Origin: Cognatazoarcus halotolerans
GTDB lineage: Bacteria > Pseudomonadota > Gammaproteobacteria > Burkholderiales > Rhodocyclaceae
Direction of reading: 5' to 3'
Assembly (NCBI RefSeq): GCF_009800965.1
Contig: NZ_WUAF01000001.1
Coordinates: 124,001-188,000 of the forward strand
DNA: 64,000 nt
In this document: in pieces, positions 44,470-52,741 of the stretch
Layout: each line of letters opens with the position of its first letter
Position numbering within the stretch: position 1 is the first letter of the stretch
Translations under genes and position numbers: made by a program
The notes under the pieces: model-generated
Databases searched by the model: none
What the model was told of the DNA's origin: nothing
The model's input: the letters and a program-made list of their open reading frames with translations, nothing else

Positions 44470-45690
44470 TCACGCTGCCACCGGCATGAATTTCAAGGGG
44501 TCGACCCGCCACTTCTCGGGCGATTCACCGGACATGATCCGGTCGCCCGCACCGGGCGGCCGGGACAGATCGATGTTTTCCGGGGCGATGTAACCGTTGC
44601 TGCGGGTATTGAAGAAGACCCGAACGACCGGCGTGAGCACGCTTTTCTCGTTCTGCTCGATCACCACCCCGAGGCGTCCGGACTCGAGCAACACGAGACT
44701 GCCGATCGGATAGATGCCGATGCAACGCATGAAGGCCTGCAGCAAGCGCTGATCGAAATGCGCACTGCTCCATTCCCACATCTTGCGCAGGGCCTCGGTC
44801 GGGGCCATGCCCTTGTGGTAACAGCGATCTGCGGTGATCGCATCGTAGACGTCCACGATCGCGGCCATTCGCGCCATCGTGCTGATCTCATCGCCCAAGA
44901 GTTTGTCCGGGTAGCCGCTGCCATCGATACGCTCGTGGTGATGCAGCGTGATATCGAGCGGTACTGCCCCGACGCCCGAGCTTTCAAGCAGGATTGCATG
45001 TCCGTCGGCCGGATGGCGCTTGATCAGCTCGAACTCCGCTTCGGTCAGACGGCCCGGTTTGTTGAGCACCGCATCGGGTACCTTCATCTTGCCGACGTCG
45101 TGAAGGAGCCCGCCGATTCCCGCCTGACGCAGCGCCTCCCCCTCCAGCCCGAGCGTGCGCCCGAAGGCAATCATGAGGGTGCAGACGCTGACCGAATGCA
45201 GAAAAGTGTAGTCATCCTTGTTCTTGATGCCGATCAGGCCCAGCAAGGCACTGCCGTTGCGCAGGATCGAGCCGGTCACGGCCTCGATCACCGGTTCGAC
45301 GTTGTCGAGCGTGATGGCGCGCCCCAGCCGAACGTCCTGCATCATGCCGCGCACCACCTTGTGCGCCTGGGCGTGAACCGAACGGGCCCGCCCGAGCTCT
45401 TCCTCCAGACTGGCCTTCTGCAGCGGCACAGGCTCCGCCGTCACCGCGGCCAGCATCTCGTGCTCGACCTCTACCCGCACCTCCTCGGCGGTGCGCGCCA
45501 CGGCGTCATCCAGCCCCCTGCCGGTGTCGATGTAGAGTTCCCGGATGCCCGCCTCACGGACACGCTGCACATCCTCCCGGGTCTTGACCAAGAACTGATT
45601 GCGCCAGAACGGATGGGACATCCAGTCGGCGCAGAGCTCGTGCACGTACATACCCGGGCGCAACCGGTCTATGGAAATCTTCTTGAGCAT
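44470..45690 (-). CDS. HD-GYP cyclic-di-GMP phosphodiesterase with DUF3391
   Basis: 406 residues. The N-terminal DUF3391 region (KISIDRLRPGMYVHELCADW) precedes an HD-GYP domain with GLLHDVGKMKVPDAVL, HPADGHAILL, HHHERIDGSGYPDKL and IVDVYDAITADRCYHKG. The HD metal ligands and the GYP loop are complete, so it should degrade c-di-GMP to pGpG or GMP. There is no transmembrane helix. It is convergent with the cyclase/YkgJ pair, so making and breaking enzymes sit tail to tail. AGGA directly precedes the ATG, so the ribosome binding site is weakly placed. Confidence 0.92.
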   Translation of the reverse strand: MLKKISIDRLRPGMYVHELCADWMSHPFWRNQFLVKTREDVQRVREAGIRELYIDTGRGLDDAVARTAEEVRVEVEHEMLAAVTAEPVPLQKASLEEELGRARSVHAQAHKVVRGMMQDVRLGRAITLDNVEPVIEAVTGSILRNGSALLGLIGIKNKDDYTFLHSVSVCTLMIAFGRTLGLEGEALRQAGIGGLLHDVGKMKVPDAVLNKPGRLTEAEFELIKRHPADGHAILLESSGVGAVPLDITLHHHERIDGSGYPDKLLGDEISTMARMAAIVDVYDAITADRCYHKGMAPTEALRKMWEWSSAHFDQRLLQAFMRCIGIYPIGSLVLLESGRLGVVIEQNEKSVLTPVVRVFFNTRSNGYIAPENIDLSRPPGAGDRIMSGESPEKWRVDPLKFMPVAA

Positions 45691-45796
45691 TCCTGTCTGC
45701 TACCACCCCGCGAATGGCCTGTATGCTTATCGACTGATCGATCGGGTTCTTGAGTATCCCGTGCGACATTTAATGCGGCGCAACATTCGTGCTCGC

Positions 45797-45802
45797 TATA
45801 AT
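45797..45802 (+). promoter_or_regulatory. -10 element upstream of uppP
   Basis: A perfect TATAAT 33 bases before the uppP ATG. No good -35 is seen at 16-18 bases upstream, so confidence is limited. Confidence 0.45.
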
Positions 45803-45834
45803 CGGCGACTCGATCGTCTGGAACCCCCTCCCCC

Positions 45835-46659
45835 ATGGACGCCACCCTCCTCGTCAAGGCTGCAGTGCTCGGCATCATCGAAGGCCTGACGGAATTCCTG
45901 CCCGTCTCTTCGACTGGCCACCTCATCATCTTCGGCGATCTGCTCAACTACACGGACGACCACAGCAAGGTCTTCAAGATCGTCATCCAGCTGGCGGCCA
46001 TCCTTGCCGTTTGCTGGGATTACCGGGCGAAGATCGCCGAGGTGGTGGGCGGGCTCGGCAGTGATCGCAATGCGCAGCGCTTCAGCTTCAACCTGATCGT
46101 TGCCTTCCTGCCGGCGGCAGTGCTGGGGCTGATGTTCTACAAGATCATCAAGGGCTACCTGTTCAACCCGCTCACCGTCGCGGGAGCGCTGGTGGTCGGG
46201 GGGTTCCTTATCCTCTACATCGAAAGGCGGGCCTATCACCCGCGCCTGGAAACGGTGGACGAGATGGGCTGGAAGGAAGCGCTCAAGGTCGGATTCGCAC
46301 AATCGCTGGCCATGTTCCCGGGCGTATCCCGCTCCGGTGCGACCATCATGGGGGGGCTGCTCTTCGGGCTTTCGCGCAAGGCCGCCACCGAATTTTCCTT
46401 CTTCCTCGCAATCCCGACGATGCTCGCGGCGACCGCCTATGACGTCTATAAGAACTGGGCGCTGCTGAAGATGGATGATCTGCCAGTGTTCGCGGTGGGA
46501 TTCGTGTTCTCGTTCATCGCCGCGATGGTCGCAGTCAAGGCCTTCATCCGCTTCGTCTCGGGCCACAGTTTTGCACCGTTCGCCTGGTATCGCATCGCCT
46601 TCGGGCTTTTCGTGCTGCTGTCCTGGCAGATGGGCTGGGTGAGCTGGAACGGCGAGTGA
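45835..46659 (+). CDS. uppP: Undecaprenyl-diphosphatase
   Basis: 274 residues, standard for BacA/UppP, with about seven or eight membrane helices. Catalytic signatures are [16 protein letters not shown] (residues about 17-32) and [13 protein letters not shown] (about 160-172). It dephosphorylates undecaprenyl pyrophosphate at the inner membrane, recycling the lipid carrier for peptidoglycan and other surface polymers; overproduction gives bacitracin resistance. It is divergent from the HD-GYP gene, with its own -10 element. Confidence 0.96.
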   Translation: MDATLLVKAAVLGIIEGLTEFLPVSSTGHLIIFGDLLNYTDDHSKVFKIVIQLAAILAVCWDYRAKIAEVVGGLGSDRNAQRFSFNLIVAFLPAAVLGLMFYKIIKGYLFNPLTVAGALVVGGFLILYIERRAYHPRLETVDEMGWKEALKVGFAQSLAMFPGVSRSGATIMGGLLFGLSRKAATEFSFFLAIPTMLAATAYDVYKNWALLKMDDLPVFAVGFVFSFIAAMVAVKAFIRFVSGHSFAPFAWYRIAFGLFVLLSWQMGWVSWNGE

Positions 46660-46719
46660 TTTCCCCGCCACCGGCAAAGCCTGACTAGAATCGGGGTTTT
46701 CCTGCATCGACCCCATTCC

Positions 46720-47289
46720 ATGATCCTCTACCTCCACGGCTTCCGCTCAGCCCCCGCCTCCCACAAGGCCAGCCGCCTGCGCCAGTTCATGGAAGAGCGG
46801 GGGCTGGGCAGCCAGTTCTGGTGCGAGCAGCTGCCGGTCTCGGCATTCGGGTCGATGACCATCATCGAAGAGCGGATCGCCCGCTGCGACACGCCACCGA
46901 CGCTCATCGGCAGCTCGCTCGGCGGCTACTACGCCACCTGGCTGGCCGAAAAATACGACCTCAAGGCCGTGCTGGTGAACCCCAGCGTGCTGTCCTATGT
47001 GTCGCTCGAGCCCTATCTCGGCGAGCAGACCAACATGTACAACGGCGAATCATTCGTGCTCACACCGGCGCACCTCGACGAATTCCGGGCCATCGAGGTC
47101 AAGCGGATCTCCCGTCCGGAGCGCTACTGGCTGATGGTCGAGACCGGCGACGAGGTGCTGGATTACCGCCACGCGGTGGAAAAATACGCGGGCGCCCGGC
47201 AGACCGTACTTGAAGGCGGCGACCACAGCTTTACCCGCTGGGACGACTACCTCGAACAGGTCATCGAATTCGCCGGGGTCCGCTCATGA
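46720..47289 (+). CDS. YqiA-like alpha/beta-hydrolase esterase
   Basis: 189 residues. MILYLHGFRSAPASHKASRL, the nucleophile elbow GSSLGGYYATWLAEK near residue 65, a late acidic segment (ETGDEVLDYRHAVEKY) and the final His in GGDHSFTRWDDYL form the catalytic triad of the YqiA/YcfP family (UPF0227). E. coli YqiA has esterase activity on short acyl or palmitoyl-CoA substrates; the physiological role is unclear. The stop overlaps the following methyltransferase start (ATGA at 47286), so the two are coupled. Confidence 0.88.
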   Translation: MILYLHGFRSAPASHKASRLRQFMEERGLGSQFWCEQLPVSAFGSMTIIEERIARCDTPPTLIGSSLGGYYATWLAEKYDLKAVLVNPSVLSYVSLEPYLGEQTNMYNGESFVLTPAHLDEFRAIEVKRISRPERYWLMVETGDEVLDYRHAVEKYAGARQTVLEGGDHSFTRWDDYLEQVIEFAGVRS

Positions 47290-48125
47290 GCACAGCCGGT
47301 TTCGACGCCCGTCGCTTCAAGGCGCAGGAGCGCGCCGGCTTCAACCGCATCGCCGAGCACTACGACGAAGGCGCTACGCTGCGCGTCGACCTGCAGCGTG
47401 CGCTGCTGGACGATGCCGCCTTGCAGTGCGGCGAACGGGTCCTCGATCTCGCCAGCGGTCCGGGTCTGCTGGCGCGCGATGCCGCCGTGCAGGTGGGCGA
47501 TGACGGGCGCCTGGTAGCGAGCGACATCGCCGAAGCAATGCTGGCAGTCGGGCAGCGCCGCGCCACGGCCGACGGCCTCGCCAACCTGCTCTTCGCCGCG
47601 GCCGACGCGGAACACCTGCCCTTTGCCGACGACCACTTCGACGCCGTGCTGCTCGGCCTCGGGCTGTTCATGTTCCCGCATCCGGAGCGCGCCCTCGCCG
47701 AGATCCGGCGGGTGCTGCGACCAGGCGGCCGGCTGGTCCTGTCGGTGTGGGGTCCGCGCGAGGCGGTGCCGTTGATCAGCCACGCCCAGGATTGCATCGC
47801 CCGCATCCTGCCGAAGCCGAAGGTCGAGCGTCCGTCGGTATTCCGCTTCGGTCACGCCGGACCGCTCGAGTTGCTGCTGCGCCAGGCCGGCTTCGGCGGG
47901 GTGAGCATCGCAGAGCACCGGCTGCACTGCCATTTCCCCAGCCACGAGGCGTATTGGCAGGCCTTCCTCGCGCTGGCAGGCGGTGCGGCCGAGGCGATCG
48001 GGCGGCTCGACGACGCATTGCGGCAGCGACTGGCCAGCGAGGTGGCAGGCGAACTCGAAGCCTGTCGCAGCGCCGACGGCTTTCACACCGACAGCCTGGT
48101 GCTGGTGGCGTCGGCAAGGCGCTGA
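47286..48125 (+). CDS. Class I SAM-dependent methyltransferase (UbiE/Methyltransf_11-like)
   Basis: 279 residues. Motif I VLDLASGPGLLARDAA near 55, acidic LVASDIAEAMLAVGQRR, FAAADAEHLPFADDHFDAV near 105 and ALAEIRRVLRPGGRLVLSVW near 140 are standard for small-molecule methyltransferases. No specific substrate family was recognised. It is translationally coupled to the esterase gene upstream; an RNase gene follows after about 90 bases. Confidence 0.85.
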   Translation: MSTAGFDARRFKAQERAGFNRIAEHYDEGATLRVDLQRALLDDAALQCGERVLDLASGPGLLARDAAVQVGDDGRLVASDIAEAMLAVGQRRATADGLANLLFAAADAEHLPFADDHFDAVLLGLGLFMFPHPERALAEIRRVLRPGGRLVLSVWGPREAVPLISHAQDCIARILPKPKVERPSVFRFGHAGPLELLLRQAGFGGVSIAEHRLHCHFPSHEAYWQAFLALAGGAAEAIGRLDDALRQRLASEVAGELEACRSADGFHTDSLVLVASARR

Positions 48126-48213
48126 GCGCCGTCCGGCGCGGCGGGCAAGTCAATCGGACTGAAGCGCCCGCGATCCAGTAAAATGCGCGGTTGGAAATTT
48201 CCCGGCGGTCCAG

Positions 48214-50115
48214 ATGTTCGTACTTTTTGAAGAGGACGGCGCCTTCAAGGCGGGCACCATCCTCGTCGACAACGATAGCTCCCTGCAGGTGGAAACCACC
48301 CACGGCAAGCGTGTAAAGCTCAAGGGCAACCACGTGCTGATGCGCTTCACGGAGCCTGCGGCGTCGACCCTGCTGGACCGTGCCGAGGCCGAAAGCGAGG
48401 GGCTGGACGTCGAATTCCTGTGGGAAGTAAGCAGCGAGGACGAGTTCGGCTTCGGTGAGCTCGCACAGGAGTACTACGGCCATCCGCCCAACGCGGTTGA
48501 ATCCAGCGCCATCCTGCTGCGCCTGCATGCCGCGCCGATCTACTTTCACCGCAAGGGCCGCGGCCGCTTCCGCAAGGCCCCGCCGGACATCCTGCAGGCC
48601 GCGCTGGCCGGGCTGGAGAAGAAACGCCAGCAGGCGGAATCGGTCGAGCGCATGCGCGAAGAGCTGCTCGCCGACCGCCTGCCGGAAGAGTTCCGGCCGA
48701 TGCTCAGCCAGATCCTCTATCGCCCCGATCGCAACCGCCTGGAGGTCAAGGCGCTCGAAGCGGCCTCGGTGGACGCCGGCCTGTCCGCCGCGCGCCTGCT
48801 GCTGCGCTGCGGCGCACTGGCTTCCAGCCACGACTTCTACTACGGTCGCTTCCTGTTCGAGCATTTCCCCGACGGCACCGACTTTCCGGCTTTCGAGCCG
48901 GCGCTCATGCCAACCGGCCTGCCCCGCGCCGATGTCGCCGCCTTCTCGATTGACGACGCCACCACCACCGAGATCGACGACGCCTTCTCGGTGACCCCGC
49001 GCGAAGGCGGCGGATGGCGGATCGGCATCCATATCGCGGCCCCCGGCCTGGGCTTTGCCCGCGGCTCGAGTCTCGACGAGATCGCCCGCAGCCGGCTGTC
49101 CACGGTCTATATGCCGGGCCGCAAGATCACCATGCTGCCGGAAGAGGTGGTTCAGCAGTTCACCCTCGCCGCCGGCCGCGAATGCCCGGCGATCTCGCTC
49201 TATCTGGATGTGAGCCCCGCGCTGGCGATCCTCGGCCACGAAAGCCGGCTCGAGATCGTGCCGATCGTCGCCAACCTGCGCCATCACGACATCGAGCCGG
49301 TGTTCAACGAGGACACCCTCATGAACGGCGGGCCGGACTTCGAGTGGAAGCGCGAACTCACCCTGCTGTGGGACCTCGCCAGCGTGCTCGAGGCCGGGCG
49401 CGGCAAGGCCTCGACCCAGCCCCAGCAGATCGATTTCAGCTTCTACGTGGACTGGAGCAGCGACAGCAGCGACGGGCCGGGAATGGTCACGATCACCCAG
49501 CGCAAGCGTGGCTCGCCACTCGACAAGCTGGTGGCCGAATTCATGATTCTCGCCAACAGCACCTGGGGCAAGCTGCTCGGCGACCACGAAATTCCCGGCA
49601 TCTACCGCGCGCAGAGCGGCGGCAAGGTGCGCATGACCACCGTCGCCTCCCCGCACGACGGCCTCGGAGTCGATTGCTATGCCTGGTCGAGCTCGCCGCT
49701 GCGCCGCTATGTCGACCTGGTCAACCAGTGGCAACTGATCGCGGCACTGCGCGACGAGGAAGCGCCGTTTGCGCCGCGCTCGACCGACCTCATGTCCACC
49801 ATCCGCGACTTCGACATCACCTATGCGGCCTACGCCGAATTCCAGCGCCAGATGGAGCGCTACTGGTGCGTGCGCTGGTTGCGGCAGAACAACTTCGAAT
49901 CGATCGCGGGGCGGGTGCTGCGCGACAACGTGGTTCGTCTCGAGGACGCGCCTTTCGTCTTCAAGGTGCCGTCGATGCCGATGCAACTGCCCGGCAGCAG
50001 GGTCAAGCTCGTGGTCGAGGACTCCGACCTGATGGACATCGAGGTCAGCGCCCGTTTCGTGGCGACGCTCTCGGAGCCCACGCCCGAAGAACTCGCCCAG
50101 GAGATGGAAAGCTGA
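48214..50115 (+). CDS. RNB-domain ribonuclease (RNase II family)
   Basis: 633 residues. The N-terminal ~70 residues look like a small OB or SH3-like domain (GTILVDNDSSLQVETTHGKR). A helical spacer is followed by the RNB domain (about 240-540) with SIDDATTTEIDDAFSV. In E. coli RNase II the metal Asp positions are 201, 207, 209 and 210; here the second is Glu. GIHIAAPGLGF, YMPGRKITMLPEE and SPLRRYVDL are also typical. The C-terminus is a short S1-like fold. It should be a processive 3'-5' exoribonuclease. tonB begins four bases after its stop. Confidence 0.9.
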   Translation: MFVLFEEDGAFKAGTILVDNDSSLQVETTHGKRVKLKGNHVLMRFTEPAASTLLDRAEAESEGLDVEFLWEVSSEDEFGFGELAQEYYGHPPNAVESSAILLRLHAAPIYFHRKGRGRFRKAPPDILQAALAGLEKKRQQAESVERMREELLADRLPEEFRPMLSQILYRPDRNRLEVKALEAASVDAGLSAARLLLRCGALASSHDFYYGRFLFEHFPDGTDFPAFEPALMPTGLPRADVAAFSIDDATTTEIDDAFSVTPREGGGWRIGIHIAAPGLGFARGSSLDEIARSRLSTVYMPGRKITMLPEEVVQQFTLAAGRECPAISLYLDVSPALAILGHESRLEIVPIVANLRHHDIEPVFNEDTLMNGGPDFEWKRELTLLWDLASVLEAGRGKASTQPQQIDFSFYVDWSSDSSDGPGMVTITQRKRGSPLDKLVAEFMILANSTWGKLLGDHEIPGIYRAQSGGKVRMTTVASPHDGLGVDCYAWSSSPLRRYVDLVNQWQLIAALRDEEAPFAPRSTDLMSTIRDFDITYAAYAEFQRQMERYWCVRWLRQNNFESIAGRVLRDNVVRLEDAPFVFKVPSMPMQLPGSRVKLVVEDSDLMDIEVSARFVATLSEPTPEELAQEMES

Positions 50116-50119
50116 TCCG

Positions 50120-51037
50120 ATGGTCTCCCGCGCCAAGCTCCGCAAGGCCGCCGCGGCCATGAGCAACCCGCCGCTCGCGGCGCCCTCACGTGGCCCGCGC
50201 GAGCACCTGATCCTGTGGGCGATGCTCGCCTCGCTGGTGATCCACGGCGTGCTCCTGTCGATCCATTTCCGGCTGCCCGAAAAACTGGCCAGACAGAAGG
50301 ACCGCGGTCTCGAGGTCATCCTCGTCAATGCACGTCACGCCCGTGCGCCGGAAAAGGCCGAGGCGCTGGCCCAGGCCAACCTCGACGGCGGCGGCAACAC
50401 CGACAAGGATATCCGTGCCAAGACGCCGCTGCCTGCGCAGGACCGGCGGCGGGAGGGTGATGCGCTGCTGGAGGCACAACGCCGGGTACAACAACTCGAG
50501 GCCGCCCAGCGCGAGATGCTCACCCGTATCAAGAGCAAGATGCCGGTCGCGGTGGACGAACAGAAACAGGAACAGCCCGAGACCCCCAAACCGGTGTCGG
50601 GACTCGACATGCTCGACAGCGCGGCGGCCATCGCGCGGCTCGAGGCACAGATCGACAAGGACATGGTCGAATACGCGAAACGGCCGCGACGCAAGTTCAT
50701 CGGCGCCCGCACCCGCGAGTACCGCTTTGCGCAGTACGTGGAGGACTGGCGCCAGAAGATCGAGCGGGTCGGCACCCTCAACTACCCCGACGCCGCGCGC
50801 GGACGGGTCTACGGGAGCCTGCTGCTGTCGGTGGTGATCAAGGCCGATGGCAGTGTGGACTCGATCGAAGTGCATCGATCGAGCGGCCACAAGGTGCTGG
50901 ACGAAGCGGCGCAGCGCATCGTTCGCCTCGCGGCCCCGTTTGCCGCCTTTCCGCCCGACATCCGCAAGGACACCGACATCATCGAGATCACCCGTACCTG
51001 GAACTTCACCAGCGCCGACCGGGTGGAAGCACAATAA
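50120..51037 (+). CDS. tonB: TonB-family energy transducer
   Basis: 305 residues. A single N-terminal helix (HLILWAMLASLVIHGVLLSI, about 30-49) is followed by a long charged, helical periplasmic region with Gln/Glu-rich heptads (RRVQQLEAAQREML). The C-terminal TonB domain (about 210-300) has TLNYPDAARGRVYGSLLLSV, IEVHRSSGHKVLDEAAQRIV and ITRTWNF. The Pro-Lys repeats of classical TonB are absent. It would transmit proton motive force to outer-membrane receptors; exbBD is not adjacent. An alternative start at 50159 would shorten the cytosolic tip. Confidence 0.85.
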   Translation: MVSRAKLRKAAAAMSNPPLAAPSRGPREHLILWAMLASLVIHGVLLSIHFRLPEKLARQKDRGLEVILVNARHARAPEKAEALAQANLDGGGNTDKDIRAKTPLPAQDRRREGDALLEAQRRVQQLEAAQREMLTRIKSKMPVAVDEQKQEQPETPKPVSGLDMLDSAAAIARLEAQIDKDMVEYAKRPRRKFIGARTREYRFAQYVEDWRQKIERVGTLNYPDAARGRVYGSLLLSVVIKADGSVDSIEVHRSSGHKVLDEAAQRIVRLAAPFAAFPPDIRKDTDIIEITRTWNFTSADRVEAQ

Positions 51038-51060
51038 GGCCGATCGAAAGGACCATCGCC

Positions 51061-51897
51061 ATGGACCGCTACGCCGTCATCGGAAACCCCATCGCCCACA
51101 GCAAGTCGCCGCGGATTCATGCCGAATTCGCGCACCAGACCGGCCAGCGGATGAGCTACGAGGCAATCCTTGCCCCGGTCGACGGTTTTGCGGCTGCCGC
51201 AGCGGCGTTTCGCGAAGCGGGCGGCCTCGGCATGAACGTGACGGTGCCGTTCAAGCTCGACGCCCATGCATTCACGGATGATCTTTCGGTACGCGCACGT
51301 GCCGCAGGGGCGGTGAATACACTGGTCTTCGGCCCCGATGGCCGCTGCTTCGGGGACAACACCGACGGCGCGGGTCTGGTGCAGGACATCACCGTCAATC
51401 TCGGCGTACCGCTGGAGGGGCGCCGGATCCTGCTGCTCGGAGCCGGTGGCGCTGCACGCGGGGTGATCCTGCCGCTGCTCGGCAGGAAACCGGCTGGCCT
51501 GTTCGTCGCCAATCGTACCGAGAGTCGTGCCAACGATCTGCTCGTGCAGTTTTCGCCTGCGGCGGGCAACACCCGCCTTGACGCGGGCAGCTTCGCCGCG
51601 CTGGCCGGGCGGCAATTCGACGTGGTGATCAATGCCACCGCAGCCAGTCTGGCCGACGAAGCACCCGCCATCCCCGCAGGGCTCCATGCGCCGGGCGCGC
51701 TTGCCTACGACATGATGTACGGCCGCGGTGACACACCTTTTCTCGCAGCCGCCCGCAAGGACGGCGCGGGACGGTTTGCCGACGGTCTCGGCATGCTGGT
51801 CGAACAGGCGGCGGAGAGCTTTGCGCTGTGGCGCCGGATACGACCGGATACGGCGCCGGTGCTGACGCTGCTGCGTGCGGAACTGACGGCCGGATGA
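51061..51897 (+). CDS. aroE: Shikimate dehydrogenase (NADP+)
   Basis: 278 residues. YAVIGNPIAHSKSPRIHAEF binds shikimate, with the catalytic Lys in NVTVPFKLDA and Asp in GDNTDGAGL; ILLLGAGGAARGVILPLL is the nucleotide-binding turn and VANRTESRA supplies the NADP-phosphate Arg. It reduces 3-dehydroshikimate to shikimate in aromatic amino acid synthesis. The stop overlaps the mtgA start (ATGA at 51894), a pairing common in betaproteobacteria. Confidence 0.96.
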   Translation: MDRYAVIGNPIAHSKSPRIHAEFAHQTGQRMSYEAILAPVDGFAAAAAAFREAGGLGMNVTVPFKLDAHAFTDDLSVRARAAGAVNTLVFGPDGRCFGDNTDGAGLVQDITVNLGVPLEGRRILLLGAGGAARGVILPLLGRKPAGLFVANRTESRANDLLVQFSPAAGNTRLDAGSFAALAGRQFDVVINATAASLADEAPAIPAGLHAPGALAYDMMYGRGDTPFLAAARKDGAGRFADGLGMLVEQAAESFALWRRIRPDTAPVLTLLRAELTAG

Positions 51898-52586
51898 AGC
51901 GGCTGTCCGGCTGGCTGCTCCAGGGACTGGCGATCGCGGCGCTGGCGGCCCTCACTCTGCAGTTGCTGATCTTCGCGCAGGTGCTGTGGTGGAGCCGTTA
52001 CGACCCGTCTTCGACCAGCTTCATGTCGATCCGCCTCGAGGAGCTCGAGGAAAAGAATCCGGATGCCAGCCTGCGCCACCAGTGGGTCCCCTACGAACGG
52101 ATCTCGATCCATCTGAAGCGTGCCGTGGTGGCCGCCGAGGACGACCGCTTTCTCGACCACGAGGGCTTCGACTGGGAAGGTATCCAGAAAGCCATCGAAA
52201 AAAACCAGAAGAAAGGCCATGCGGTGGCCGGCGGCTCGACGATCAGTCAACAACTCGCGAAAAACCTTTTCCTGTCGCCCTCGCGCAGCTATCTGCGCAA
52301 GGCGCAGGAGGCGATCATCACATTGATGATCGAGAAGACCTGGAGCAAGCGGCGGATTCTCGAGGTCTATCTCAATGTCGTCGAATGGGGCAACGGAATC
52401 TTCGGTGCGGAAGCCGCCGCGCGACGCTACTACGGAATCTCCGCAGCAAGCCTCGGCCCCGCACAGGCCGCGCGCATGGCCGTGATGCTGCCGAATCCAC
52501 GACGCTACGAGAAGCAGTTCGGCCCGCGGCTGGCCGCGCACGCCGCCAGCGTGCAGCGCCGCATGATCTACTCCGAGGTACCCTGA
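51894..52586 (+). CDS. mtgA: Monofunctional peptidoglycan glycosyltransferase
   Basis: 230 residues from ATG 51894, inside the aroE stop. One N-terminal membrane helix (about 8-32) is followed by a GT51 domain with AEDDRFLDHEGFDW (catalytic Glu), GGSTISQQLAKNLFLSPSRS, a second-Glu region (ILEVYLNVVEWGNGIFGAEA) and MAVMLPNPRRYEK. It polymerises lipid II into glycan strands on the outer face of the inner membrane and lacks a transpeptidase domain. Confidence 0.95.
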   Translation: MKRLSGWLLQGLAIAALAALTLQLLIFAQVLWWSRYDPSSTSFMSIRLEELEEKNPDASLRHQWVPYERISIHLKRAVVAAEDDRFLDHEGFDWEGIQKAIEKNQKKGHAVAGGSTISQQLAKNLFLSPSRSYLRKAQEAIITLMIEKTWSKRRILEVYLNVVEWGNGIFGAEAAARRYYGISAASLGPAQAARMAVMLPNPRRYEKQFGPRLAAHAASVQRRMIYSEVP

Positions 52587-52741
52587 AGCCTGGCTTGATC
52601 CCCATTCCGTGCCGACCGTGCGATCGCGCGGGCACCACCCGCCGCAAACCCGATGGAATGGCACGAATGAAACCAAAAGAGCTTAGAATTGCGAGCTTCG
52701 CGTAGCCGGCCGGCCGCGCGCCATCCCCGCCCAGTGAGCCC

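Noticed and set aside
47776-50328. 850-codon open frame on the minus strand
   Set aside because: It lies opposite the methyltransferase, RNB nuclease and tonB genes, all of which have clear motifs. Its composition is typical of an antisense shadow.
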